A stretch of DNA of 64,000 nt from Rhynchopus euleeides (Eukaryota; Euglenozoa; Diplonemea; Diplonemida; Diplonemidae). Shown here piece by piece: positions 1 through 11,000 of this stretch; the stretch's first letter is position 1; each line of letters begins with the position of its first letter. Below the pieces are notes generated by a model that saw only the letters and a program-made list of their open reading frames with translations, was not told the DNA's origin and made no database searches. A program made the position numbers and the translations under genes. The stretch spans positions 1-64,000 of the forward strand of contig OY723318.1 in the NCBI GenBank assembly GCA_963210315.1, written 5' to 3'.

Positions 1-708
1 TTTTTTCTCTCATGCGCTCTGTGGGCACAATGGCCTGTGTCTCATCCCATCCACCACCAAACCTCCCAGGCACAACGAGACAAGGTCTTGACACACATCC
101 TCACTTCCCCAGACCCCGACCGCCCTCTTCCATCCCATGACCCAGTCCGAAGGCAAATAAGCGTGAAAGGTAATGCAGAAGGACAAGAATAGCAGTGACG
201 GTGGATCCAGGGAGCCAAATTTCCTGGATTACTGGTGCCATGGTGCTCATGGGGGCCAAAACCAGGGCGATCTCCTGTAGGGATGGCACTTTGACGAGGC
301 TCCCTGGGTCCGCCTATCGGGGGCGCCAAAACGGGCAACGACGGGGGTAAAAAGGGATGAGGCGGGAGGGCACCTGGAGGGGGGACCCGTGACCTGGCAG
401 AGAAGGTAACGAAACGCGGGGCAGAGGGGCATGCAGTGACGGCGGTGGGTCCTGTGAGTTGGGATGCCTATTCCCTGGTGCTGTGGTGCTCACAGGGCCG
501 GGGACAGGGGGTCTCGTTGAGGGACAACACTGAACTGACTCGTCGGGCCGACCGTGCCTGCCGCGAGGGGGAGTTGGGGGGGGAGGGGGGGGGGGGGGAC
601 GGAGAAGGGGGTATTCACAGCACCTGTGTGTGCTCTACTGCACAAAGGCATCTGGTCTAGGGGGGGGGGATCTACCTCTACTCAAAACTCTACTCTATAC
701 TCTACGTA

Positions 709-741
709 GTCGAGCGGGGACCTGCTCCTTGCAGGTTCGAC
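709..741 (-). other. 3'-UTR hairpin next to L1 stop codon
   Basis: ACCTGC and GCAGGT pair around a 5-nt loop, and an outer GTCG/CGAC pair closes the structure. It begins about 11 nt after the stop codon in the sense direction and is present in all copies with this region (for example 7984-8016). It is a candidate RNA structure for recognition by the element's own RT. Confidence 0.5.
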
Positions 742-752
742 CACTCTGGCCC

Positions 753-3700
753 TCACTGGGTGGCGGCGCCTGTCGCGCGCGGCGCGGCGCGGCGTGATCC
801 CTGGGACGCTGTCCCCGCTGTCGCGCGACGCATGCCCGCTGCGGTGTACATCCTCGAGTTGAGGTTATTGTACAGCCTCTGCTCCTCTCTGTCTTGGAGG
901 CGGACCTTGCAACGCCACGCATGCAGGGCTCGCCTCGCGGACTTGAACTCCTCCTCCGGGGAGCCAGGCTCTGGGGTGAACAGGGCGTCCCATTCAGCCA
1001 CCGTCTTGGGGACGTCGGCGTCGTCAGCTGGGGTGCCTTTGTCGGCAGCCGTCGCGCTGCGCTTCCTGTCCGGGGGAGAGGCTGACACGTCACGGTCGGC
1101 CTTCCGCTTGCCTGTGTGCTGCGACGCTGAGGGGGCTGGTGCGTTCTCGCTGGTGGAGCCGCCCTGCTGCGCGTCGGAGGTGGAGTCGGTGGAGGAGGTG
1201 GAGGAGGTGGAGGGCTGAGCGGTCGCGTTCGACGAGGGGGCTGGTGCTGTAGAAGCAGAGGGAGAGCCGCCCGAGGTCGTGTGTGCGTTACCGTCCGTCG
1301 CAGCCCCGTCGCCTCCTCGGTCCGGCGGACGGGTACATGTCTCTCCGTCCGACACACAGCCCGTGCACGCTAGGCGATTGCAGCCTATGCATTCCCAGTG
1401 GGGCGTTCGGGTGTCAAACGGCTGCTCACATCTGACACACAGCACCGACAGTTCGGCTGTCCCCCCGTCTACTCGGACCATGTGGAGGCCAGCCTCTGCG
1501 CCTCGGCAGCCGGTGGAGACGAGGGGTACGGCCGGTGCGAGGCGGAGCACGAAGGACCGCACCTGCTCCGAGATGTGGAGTGGGCTGTAGTGCGATGCCT
1601 TGAACTTGACACCCGCGACAGGCCCGTACGGCTTCCTCAGGGGGCGGTATATCCGCGGTGCAGTGTCATCAGTGAGCACGACGATCGGGGAGCCCGTCGC
1701 CCGCGCGGCCCCCTGCAGCGTCAGCTCGTCGGCCCACGACGCAACGTTCATGCTGCCGGACTCGCGCATCTGCCGCGCCCACTCCTCGTAGGAGGGCTCC
1801 GCCCTGCTCCTCAGGTCAGCGTGGTCGCCGACCGCCTTCACGACGTACTGCCGCAGGCCGTCTGCAGTCGCGCCGGCCTCGCCGAGGAGGAACGTGAGGG
1901 CGTCGAAGAAGCAGTTCCCGGGGGTGAACCGGAAGTCCTGCACGTCCGGCATCTCCAGCACGCTCTGCTGCTTCGCGGTGGTGACTCCTGGAAGCGCGTG
2001 CTCCCTCGCGGTCAGCCACCGGGTCAGGACATCGTCCGCCGGCTCGGGGGCCGGCCCCGGGGGCGGCGGCGGGGGACCGGCGTCCTCGCTGTCGGTGCTG
2101 TCCTCGTCGTCATCCATCACCTCCTCCTGCACCACCGTCGTCGGCTCCGTGCGCCCGCACTGGCAGGGGTCCGTGACGTGCTCGACACAGTCAGGGCAGC
2201 TGGCTCTGAGGCAGTGTACACACCTGCCGTGGGTGTCCTGCGTGGAGAAGTCCGCTTCGCAGAACTGGCAGAACTCCGTCACGTCCTGCTCCCCCTCCGC
2301 CCGCTCAGTTCGCAGCCGCGGGCCCGCGCGTACGGTAGGCCGGGGCCCAGTCGTGCTCCCGCCCACCAACTCCTGCACGTCCGCCGGCAGGGTGAGCGCC
2401 TGGAAGCGGTCGCCTACTCCCCCGAGGGCGACCGCGGTGGCGATCGGCTTGCACCCGGGGTCGCACACTGTCGGCGCGCGGTAGTCGCGGAAGACGATGA
2501 TGTGCCTCCGCAGCACGCACGCCGCCCCGCGAATGAGCACGTCGTCGGCCCACGTCGCTTCGTCTTCCCTCTCGAAAGCGGACATGCGGCTGGCCCACGC
2601 CGCTGGGTCTGCCAGGAGCCCCGACAGTTCGGGGGAGGATCGTACCCGGGCGACGGCCTGTCTGCGGAGTGGCCCTGCCTCCATCGGGGTCCCTGACGAG
2701 GCGAAGCCGTCCGCGAGGGCCACCAGCGCATCCGTGGGCACCCCCCCCGCGCCACCTCCCCCCAGCTGCTGCACCTGGAACACCGCCGGCAGGAGGTTCC
2801 CCAAGCCCCCCATCAGCGAGGTGAAGGACACCCCTACACCGTTGTGGGCAGACCGCCATTCACGCACCAGGTCTTCCGGCGTCGGCGGCTCGCGGTCTAC
2901 GGGTTTCTGGGCGGGACGCAGGGGCTCGTCTGAGGGAGGGGGCACCGCCTGGTGGCCTTGTCCCTCCGCGTCGTCCGGGTCGGTGTCTTCGAATGCAGCA
3001 CCCTGGCCGACCTGGTCCGGCTCGAACCTGATGAAGTGGTCGGGGTCCAGGGGTGGGGCGGCCTCCACCTCGACTCTGTCGCGGGCCAGCGACCGGCAAG
3101 CCTTCGTAAGCTCCCCGCACTCGAGCAGGGTGGCGCCCAGGGTGTTGTTGAAGGCGGAGTTCACCCTGCACGCGTACTCCTGCGTCAGCTGCACTCGGCT
3201 CGCTCCTGTCCGCTCCGCCGCAAGGCGCCCGAGCTTCGAGAAGACGGAGTGTGCCGAGGGGGCGAGGCCGCCGAACAACTCCATGGCGTAGGGGGCGAAC
3301 ACGAGGCCTCGCGCCGCACACGCGTCCCGGTACTGCCGGTTCTTCGTCGCCTCGCCCTGGGCTGCCGCCGCTCCCGTGAAACGGGCTGCCGCCTGCACGT
3401 AAGAAGCGGCCACGGGGTTCTTGACGGTGATGTCAATGACTCGTGGCCAGATCCTCCTAGTCACGAGGTCGCCCGGGCGCTGCCCATCCTGCAGGAGATG
3501 CAGAGACTCCATCTCGGGGTTCGTGCCCGCCTCCTGTGCCAGGGCGAACAGGGCGTCCCGGGTGGCGTCGTGTCTGCGGGTTAAAGCCCCGCCCTGGTTG
3601 CAGTCGAAGGCGTGGGTTCCCATCTCGTCCAGTTCCCTGCCGCACTTCTCGCAGACGGTATCCGGCTCGAAGAGGGGAATGCCAAGGCGGGCGCGTGACA

Positions 3701-6058
3701 CGGCGATCATCTGGCGACCCTCGATGCGGCTGTTCTCCGAGAGCTTCCCCCCGAGGAAAGCGCCGGCGTGGGGCAGCGACAGCGATCGCAGGCGGGCTCT
3801 GTCGTGGGCGTCGGACTCTTCGAACAGCTCGCGGTACTGGCGGCTGACGATCGCGCGGGAGAGTTCCCTCTGCTCGACATCCCCCACGGGGGCTTGCGTG
3901 GGGTCGCGCCGTTCGTCCTCGTCCACAGCGTTGTTGTGAGCGAGGCAGGTGGTCTCCCATCCCTCCTCATCCCACGTGAAGTTGGGGTCGAGCTCCCGGC
4001 ACAAGGAGTGGCCGTTCGCCGTGGACGCCAGGGCGGCTGCATGCCAGTGTTCGGCGGCGCGTCGAATCCCCAGGCCCCCGAGCCTCACCGGCATGGTGGC
4101 CTGCCGCATGACTGATTCCGGCAGCACGTCGTCCTCGAGGGCGAGGATCCGGGCGAGGCACTTCTCCACGGAGGCGTCGCTCTTCCGGAGGTACTCCGTA
4201 ACCCCCTTGTGTCCCATAGCCCTCATGTAAAACACGAGGCGGGCGAACCCCTCGCAGTGGCGGAGAAGGGCGAGGCCGACCTGCTTGTCCTGGAGCTTGG
4301 CCAAGGCGTCGAGGTACGGCTGGAACTCCAAGAGCTTCTTGTCCATGTAGCTCTCGCAGAAGGCTGCCGACCCGATCGGTGCGCCGAGGAGGGTGAAGTT
4401 GCGGCCCGCCCTGTACACGATGCCCACCTTGTCCTCGTCCTCGGGGAGCCGTAGGGAAAAGCCCTCCTCTTCGAGGGCCTCGAGGGACTGCTCGCAGAGG
4501 TCGATCAGCTCGCACTTGCTGAGTTTAACCTCCAGCCCCCTCTCCGTGCTGGCCTGGATGACGTAGTCGAGGGCGGCTCTGACGGCGCACGCTGGGCCCA
4601 TGATCACCCCGTCGTCGAGGTAGAACAGCGACCCGTCGAGGTCCGTGCGCTTCTTCAGCTCCTCCGCAATCTCCTTTATCCCCAATGAGAAGAGGAGGGG
4701 CCCGAGGGGGTCGCCTTGCTGCACCCCACACGATGAAGACACCACCCCTTCGCCGTAGGTGAGGGTGGAGGGGGAGTCGTAACACCACGCGACGAAGGGC
4801 AGCAGGCCGGGGATGTGCCTCTCGACGACCTTGAGGAAGGTCCCGCGGTCGATCGAGTTGAACGCGTTGGCGTAGTCGATCTTGAGGATCACGGCGTCCT
4901 CCTTTTCCCTCGAGCGCTCCGCGTACTGCGCCACTACTGACGCCGCGGCCTCCAGCCCCCTCTGCACAGCTACCCCAACTTGGCGACCCCGCATGAGGAT
5001 GCGCCGCGCGTCCCCCTTATGACGCGTCGAGAGGAGTTTTGCGGCGAGGCGTCGGAGCGTCTCTCCGCAGGCAATGGGCCGAACGTCCTCGTCACCCTTC
5101 ACCAGGGCCGAAAGCTTCGCGCCCCCGAGCACAGGCATCACCTCCTGGGGCACGGCACCCTTGACCATCCGGTTAATGACCTGGGTGAGCATGGCCGTCG
5201 GCTTGGCTCCCAGCGCATCCTTGCACTCCAGGGCTTGGCGGACGTGGTCTGGACGCAAACCCATCTGCCCGCCCGACGACCTGTTGGGGAAGGACTTCAC
5301 CGCTCGGAAGACGTCAGCCGGCGTGAACGCCTTGCACTTCTCCGCGGGCACGGTCCGCTCCAGGTGGACCGCTCCACCCTCCGGGTGTTTGCCCTGCAGC
5401 TTCTTCAGGGTCTCCGTCGTGCTGGGGGCGACTTTGGCCGGGACGAGGTGCTTGTGGGCTGCTGAGACCCGGTTCTGCCGCGCCAGTTGACCGACCCGCC
5501 GCTCCCATCTCTCCTCATCGGACAAGCGCGGCGGTGCGCTCCCGCGGGACCCCGTGCCCCCCTGGCGCTTGCTGGCCTCGCGGGCCTCCTCCCAGAGCGT
5601 GGCGTACTCGCCCCTCTTCCACCGGTCGAAAACCTTCTGGCGCTCGCGGAGGGTGACCTTGCTCTTCGCTCCCCCCATCCTCGCCGAGCGGAGGAGGACG
5701 AGCGGGGCCATGAGGAGGATGGTCCACGCTGCGACGGAGTTGCGTGCGGCGGTCTCCCGTGCGGCCTCGCTGAGGGCCGCGGTCCATGCCTTGACGAGCG
5801 GCTTTGGCACCTTTTCCCAGACCCGGATGTTGTGCCGGCGGAGTTCCTCGACGGAGGGGAGTTCCCCAGCCGGGATGTCCGCCCCCACGGCCTGCGCCTC
5901 CGGCTCGGGCTCGAGGTCTTTGCGGCAGGCGGTGCAGGACTGGTGGTCTCCAAGCGTGATCACCTTATCGCACTTGAGGCACTGGGCGAATTTGAGGGCC
6001 CGGAGCGTCCCCCTGCTCAAGACGTCCCCCTTCTCGAGGTGTCGGTTGAGGTGATCCT
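753..6058 (-). CDS. LINE L1 polyprotein, 5'-truncated (RT + RLE + OTU-like domains)
   Basis: The frame enters at the family's zinc-finger region (DHLNRHLEKG) and is open to the stop at 753-755. It lacks the Pro-rich N-terminus and the first OTU domain. It keeps a CxxC...CxxC finger, the RT with IDYANAFN, QQGDPLG and YLDD motifs, the CCHC motif with restriction-like endonuclease (RPGD...VIDITV), the degenerate OTU-like region, the OTU-like domain with GNCFFDAL, two Cys-rich fingers and a basic C-terminal tail. The open frame continues upstream to 6551, but that part is antisense hAT sequence and not protein. Compared with L2, the RT region differs almost only at silent sites; a Gly-to-Arg change in the FPN[G/R]SSGGQ motif is private to L1. 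It lacks its own start and is probably not independently active. Confidence 0.85.
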
Positions 6059-6069
6059 GAGGTGATCCT

Positions 6070-7172
6070 GCCTCATTCAGCTCGCCATACAGGAGAAGCA
6101 GCAGCGGAAGATCCACGCTGCAGCCTCCGGTGTGGTGCGTCTCCCTGATGGGAGGTGGAGGTGCACCACGTGTGCACCGTTCTTGGTGCAGCTGGAGGGG
6201 GAGTTCTCGGAGCAACCCCACTTGCTCCGGTATGCACGCGGCGAAGCGTCTATGTCTGCCACGACAGTTGGGCGCCAGCAAAGCAATATCCGCCGCCACA
6301 TGGGTGGTGCGGCGCACAAGAGAGCAGTGCAGTTGTCCACGCCTGGGAGTGAAAACACCAATGTGACAGCTACAGATATCCCCAAGCAGACGCTGTGCGC
6401 GAAGGTGAAGGTGACCAGCGAGCAGTACACAAGTCTGGTCAACCTGGTGTACAACGTGGCAACGGCGACGCAACGGGCGGAGGGGCTGAGCAGTGTGGGT
6501 GCGAGGTTGCAGGACGACAAGCGGAAGGGGCTGCATGTCCTGGACACCCACTACTCTCGAAAAGTCGCGAAGGAGTTCCAGACGATACTCTGGGAGGTGC
6601 TCCTGAGGGGAGTGGTGGGTGCGGTGCGTGCGTGTCGGGCGGCAACCCTGAAGGTGGACGGTACCACGTTCGCCCGCATCGACTTGATGATCGTCATCGT
6701 TTCGGGGATCAGCAGGACGGATTGTGCTATGAAAGATTGGTGTGTGGGCACAGTCGACTTGAAGAAAGCTGACGCAGAGTCGCAGAAGGACGAGCTGGTC
6801 AAGTTGTTCGACAGCCTCCAGCTGTCGCAGTGGGCGCGGCGTTCGCTGAAGGGATTCGCGGCAGACGGGGCATCAACGATGAAGAGTCTCAGGGGGAAGC
6901 TCGAGATCGCGTGGGGATGCACTCTCATCGATGTGCATGATGCTGCCCACATGCACCAGCTGTCCGTCGGCCTCATCAAGAAGACACGAAAGGTTGTTGA
7001 ACATAGCCGCCTCCTCCGACACTGGTTTGCCTTCTTCAGATCAACCGCCAGGCAGAAGTCTCTGCAGATCATTTCCGGTGGGAAATGTCTCTCCTTCCCG
7101 AAGGAGCACTCCGTGCGTTGGGCAGCTGCAACGTTCCGTCGCCTGAACGCGGCTGTGGTGAACTTTGACTTC
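6070..7172 (+). pseudogene. hAT transposase, N-terminal part (block 1), cut by LINE insertion
   Basis: hAT-superfamily DNA transposase that should bind its transposon ends and cut and paste them. The frame is open from the L1 junction, so the true start is lost; the first possible in-frame start seen is a GTG at 6132. An N-terminal zinc finger is visible: CTTC at about 6162-6173 and an H-x5-H pair at about 6297-6317. It is followed by hAT-like blocks: VDGTT (about 6658), FAADGAST (about 6860) and HDAAHMH (about 6937). The frame then reaches 7172, where LINE L2 begins, and runs 15 codons into L2 before stopping. The rest of the transposase lies at 16350-17769. The family call rests on the overall hAT pattern, including the C-terminal dimerisation-type block in the other half. 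An older ZMYM/KRBA2-type domesticated relative is possible but less likely among so many repeats. Confidence 0.7.
7046..7172. repeat. 127-bp target-site duplication, left copy (L2)
   Basis: This 127-bp stretch of the hAT gene is repeated at 16350-16476, immediately on the other side of LINE L2. The homology starts at CGCCAGGCAG and ends at TTTGACTTC, exactly at both L2 ends. Confidence 0.9.
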
Positions 7173-7983
7173 GGGCTTGCCCGTCAGGTGGACCACCGGG
7201 TGGGGAGAGAACCGGTGTGAGGCACTTGGGTCCGTCCAGGTGGGCAGGGAACCTGGGGGCGGGGGGCCTCAAATCCCTCTCTCTCATGCGCTCTCTGGGC
7301 ACAATGGCCTGTGTCTCATCCCATCCACCACCAAACCTCCCAGGCACAACGAGACAAGGTCTTGACACACATCCTCACTTCCCCAGACCCCGACCGCCCT
7401 CTTCCATCCCATGACCCAGTCCGAAGGCAAATAAGCGTGAAAGGTAATGCAGAAGGACAAGAATAGCAGTGACGGTGGATCCAGGGAGCCAAATTTCCTG
7501 GATTACTGGTGCCATGGTGCTCATGGGGGCCAAAACCAGGGCGATCTCCTGTAGGGATGGCACTTTGACGAGGCTCCCTGGGTCCGCCTATCGGGGGCGC
7601 CAAAACGGGCAACGACGGGGGTAAAAAGGGATGAGGCGGGAGGGCACCTGGAGGGGGGACCCGTGACCTGGCAGAGAAGGTAACGAAACGCGGGGCAGAG
7701 GGGCATGCAGTGACGGCGGTGGGTCCTGTGAGTTGGGATGCCTATTCCCTGGTGCTGTGGTGCTCACAGGGCCGGGGACAGGGGGTCTCGTTGAGGGACA
7801 ACACTGAACTGACTCGCCGGGCCGACCGTGCCTGCCGCGAGGGGGAGTTGGGGGGGGAGGGGGGGGGGGGGGGGACGGAGAAGGGGGTATTCACAGCACC
7901 TGTGTGTGCTCTACTGCACAAAGGCATCTGGTCTAGGGGGGGGGATCTACCTCCACTCAAAACTCTACTCTATACTCTACGTA

Positions 7984-8016
7984 GTCGAGCGGGGACCTGC
8001 TCCTTGCAGGTTCGAC
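7984..8016 (-). other. 3'-UTR hairpin, L2
   Basis: Same stem (ACCTGC/GCAGGT, outer GTCG/CGAC) as at 709-741, beginning about 11 nt after the ORF stop in the sense direction. Positionally conserved in the family. Confidence 0.5.
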
Positions 8017-8027
8017 CACTCTGGCCC

Positions 8028-11000
8028 TCACTGGGTGGCGGCGCCTGTCGCGCGCGGCGCGGCGCGGCGTGATCCCTGGGACGCTGTCCCCGCTGTCGCG
8101 CGACGCATGCCCGCTGCGGTGTACATCCTCGAGTTGAGGTTATTGTACAGCCTCTGCTCCTCTCTGTCTTGGAGGCGGACCTTGCAACGCCACGCATGCA
8201 GGGCTCGCCTCGCGGACTTGAACTCCTCCTCCGGGGAGCCAGGCTCTGGGGTGAACAGGGCGTCCCATTCAGCCACCGTCTTGGGGACGTCGGCGTCGTC
8301 AGCTGGGGTGCCTTTGTCGGCAGCCGTCGCGCTGCGCTTCCTGTCCGGGGGAGAGGCTGACACGTCACGGTCGGCCTTCCGCTTGCCTGTGTGCTGCGAC
8401 GCTGAGGGGGCTGGTGCGTTCTCGCTGGTGGAGCCGCCCTGCTGCGCGTCGGAGGTGGAGTCGGTGGAGGAGGTGGAGGAGGTGGAGGGCTGAGCGGTCG
8501 CGTTCGACGAGGGGGCTGGTGCTGTAGAAGCAGAGGGAGAGCCGCCCGAGGTCGTGTGTGCGTTACCGTCCGTCGCAGCCCCGTCGCCTCCTCGGTCCGG
8601 CGGACGGGTACATGTCTCTCCGTCCGACACACAGCCCGTGCACGCTAGGCGATTGCAGCCTATGCATTCCCAGTGGGGCGTTCGGGTGTCAAACGGCTGC
8701 TCACATCTGACACACAGCACCGACAGTTCGGCTGTCCCCCCGTCTACTCGGACCATGTGGAGGCCAGCCTCTGCGCCTCGGCAGCCGGTGGAGACGAGGG
8801 GTACGGCCGGTGCGAGGCGGAGCACGAAGGACCGCACCTGCTCCGAGATGTGGAGTGGGCTGTAGTGCGATGCCTTGAACTTGACACCCGCGACAGGCCC
8901 GTACGGCTTCCTCAGGGGGCGGTATATCCGCGGTGCAGTGTCATCAGCGAGCACGACGATCGGGGAGCCCGTCGCCCGCGCGGCCCCCTGCAGCGTCAGC
9001 TCGTCGGCCCACGACGCAACGTTCATGCTGCCGGACTCGCGCATCTGCCGCGCCCACTCCTCGTAGGAGGGCTCCGCCCTGCTCCTCAGGTCAGCGTGGT
9101 CGCCGACCGCCTTCACGACGTACTGCCGCAGGCCGTCTGCAGTCGCGCCGGCCTCGCCGAGGAGGAACGTGAGGGCGTCGAAGAAGCAGTTCCCGGGGGT
9201 GAACCGGAAGTCCTGCACGTCCGGCATCTCCAGCACGCTCTGCTGCTTCGCGGTGGTGACTCCCGGAAGCGCGTGCTCCCTCGCGGTCAGCCACCGGGTC
9301 AGGACATCGTCCGCCGGCTCGGGGGCCGGCCCCGGGGGCGGCGGCGGGGGACCGGCGTCCTCGCTGTCGGTGCTGTCCTCGTCGTCATCCATCACCTCCT
9401 CCTGCACCACCGTCGTCGGCTCCGTGCGCCCGCACTGGCAGGGGTCCGTGACGTGCTCGACACAGTCAGGGCAGCTGGCTCTGAGGCAGTGTACACACCT
9501 GCCGTGGGTGTCCTGCGTGGAGAAGTCCGCTTCGCAGAACTGGCAGAACTCCGTCACGTCCTGCTCCCCCTCCGCCCGCTCAGTTCGCAGCCGCGGGCCC
9601 GCGCGGACGGTAGGCCGGGGCCCAGTCGTGCTCCCGCCCACCAACTCCTGCACGTCCGCCGGCAGGGTGAGCGCCTGGAAGCGGTCGCCTACTCCCCCGA
9701 GGGCGACCGCGGTGGCGATCGGCTTGCACCCGGGGTCGCACACTGTCGGCGCGCGGTAGTCGCGGAAGACGATGATGTGCCTCCGCAGCACGCACGCCGC
9801 CCCGCGAATGAGCACGTCGTCGGCCCACGTCGCTTCGTCTCCCCCCTCGAAAGCGGACATGCGGCTGGCCCACGCCGCTGGGTCTGCCAGGAGCCCCGAC
9901 AGTTCGGGGGAGGATCGTACCCGGGCGACGGCCTGTCTGCGGAGTGGCCCTGCCTCCATCGGGGTCCCTGACGAGGCGAAGCCGTCCGCGAGGGCCACCA
10001 GCGCATCCGTGGGCACCCCCCCCGCGCCACCTCCCCCCAGCTGCTGCACCTGGAACACCGCCGGCAGGAGGTTCCCCAAGCCCCCCATCAGCGAGGTGAA
10101 GGACACCCCTACACCGTTGTGGGCAGACCGCCATTCACGCACCAGGTCTTCCGGCGTCGGCGGCTCGCGGTCTACGGGATTCTGGGCGGGACGCAGGGGC
10201 TCGTCTGAGGGAGGGGGCACCGCCTGGTGGCCTTGTCCCTCCGCGTCGTCCGGGTCGGTGTCTTCGAATGCAGCACCCTGGCCGACCTGGTCCGGCTCGA
10301 ACCTGATGAAGTGGTCGGGGTCCAGGGGTGGGGCGGCCTCCACCTCGACTCTGTCGCGGGCCAGCGACCGGCAAGCCTTCGTAAGCTCCCCGCACTCGAG
10401 CAGGGTGGCGCCCAGGGTGTTGTTGAAGGCGGAGTTCACCCTGCACGCGTACTCCTGCGTCAGCTGCACTCGGCTCGCTCCTGTCCGCTCCGCTGCAAGG
10501 CGCCCGAGCTTCGAGAAGACGGAGTGTGCCGAGGGGGCGAGGCCGCCGAACAACTCCATGGCGTAGGGGGCGAACACGAGGCCTCGCGCCGCACACGCGT
10601 CCCGGTACTGCCGGTTCTTCGTCGCCTCGCCCTGGGCTGCCGCCGCTCCCGTGAAACGGGCTGCCGCCTGCACGTAAGAAGCGGCCACGGGGTTCTTGAC
10701 GGTGATGTCAATGACTCGTGGCCAGATCCTCCTAGTCACGAGGTCGCCCGGGCGCTGCCCATCCTGCAGGAGATGCAGAGACTCCATCTCGGGGTTCGTG
10801 CCCGCCTCCTGTGCCAGGGCGAACAGGGCGTCCCGGGTGGCGTCGTGTCTGCGGGTTAAAGCCCCGCCCTGGTTGCAGTCGAAGGCGTGGGTCCCCATCT
10901 CGTCCAGTTCCCTGCCGCACTTCTCGCAGACGGTATCCGGCTCGAAGAGGGGAATGCCAAGGCGGGCGCGTGACACGGCGATCATCTGGCGACCCTCGAT

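Larger units (their letters stand above)
1..6058 (-). mobile_element. LINE copy L1, 5'-truncated
   Basis: A restriction-like-endonuclease LINE in minus orientation. Its 3' end is the T-run at the window edge (six T visible), so poly(A) was added after CATGAGAG, about 110 nt before the family's usual 3' terminus. The 3' UTR (about 7-752) holds no gene: it has a G-rich tract (about 580-600), a hairpin beside the stop codon and no recognisable domain. The 5' end stops inside the zinc-finger region upstream of the RT, at 6058. There the 11-mer GAGGTGATCCT is repeated directly (6048-6058 and 6059-6069), and hAT sequence follows. L3 has the same 5' junction, so the two derive from one insertion that was later duplicated. 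Confidence 0.9.

Noticed and set aside
42-432. Small ORFs in the LINE 3' UTR (98, 62, 61 aa)
   Set aside because: They overlap one another in different frames, have no domain, and are conserved only as part of the repeat.
1398-2696. Long plus-strand frames (432, 264, 210 aa) repeated in every LINE copy
   Set aside because: They are antisense shadows of the LINE ORF in GC-rich DNA, with no recognisable domain; they recur only because the element recurs.
6059-6551. N-terminal extension of the L1 (and L3) ORF
   Set aside because: It is antisense hAT sequence that happens to stay open; homology to the LINE stops at 6058.
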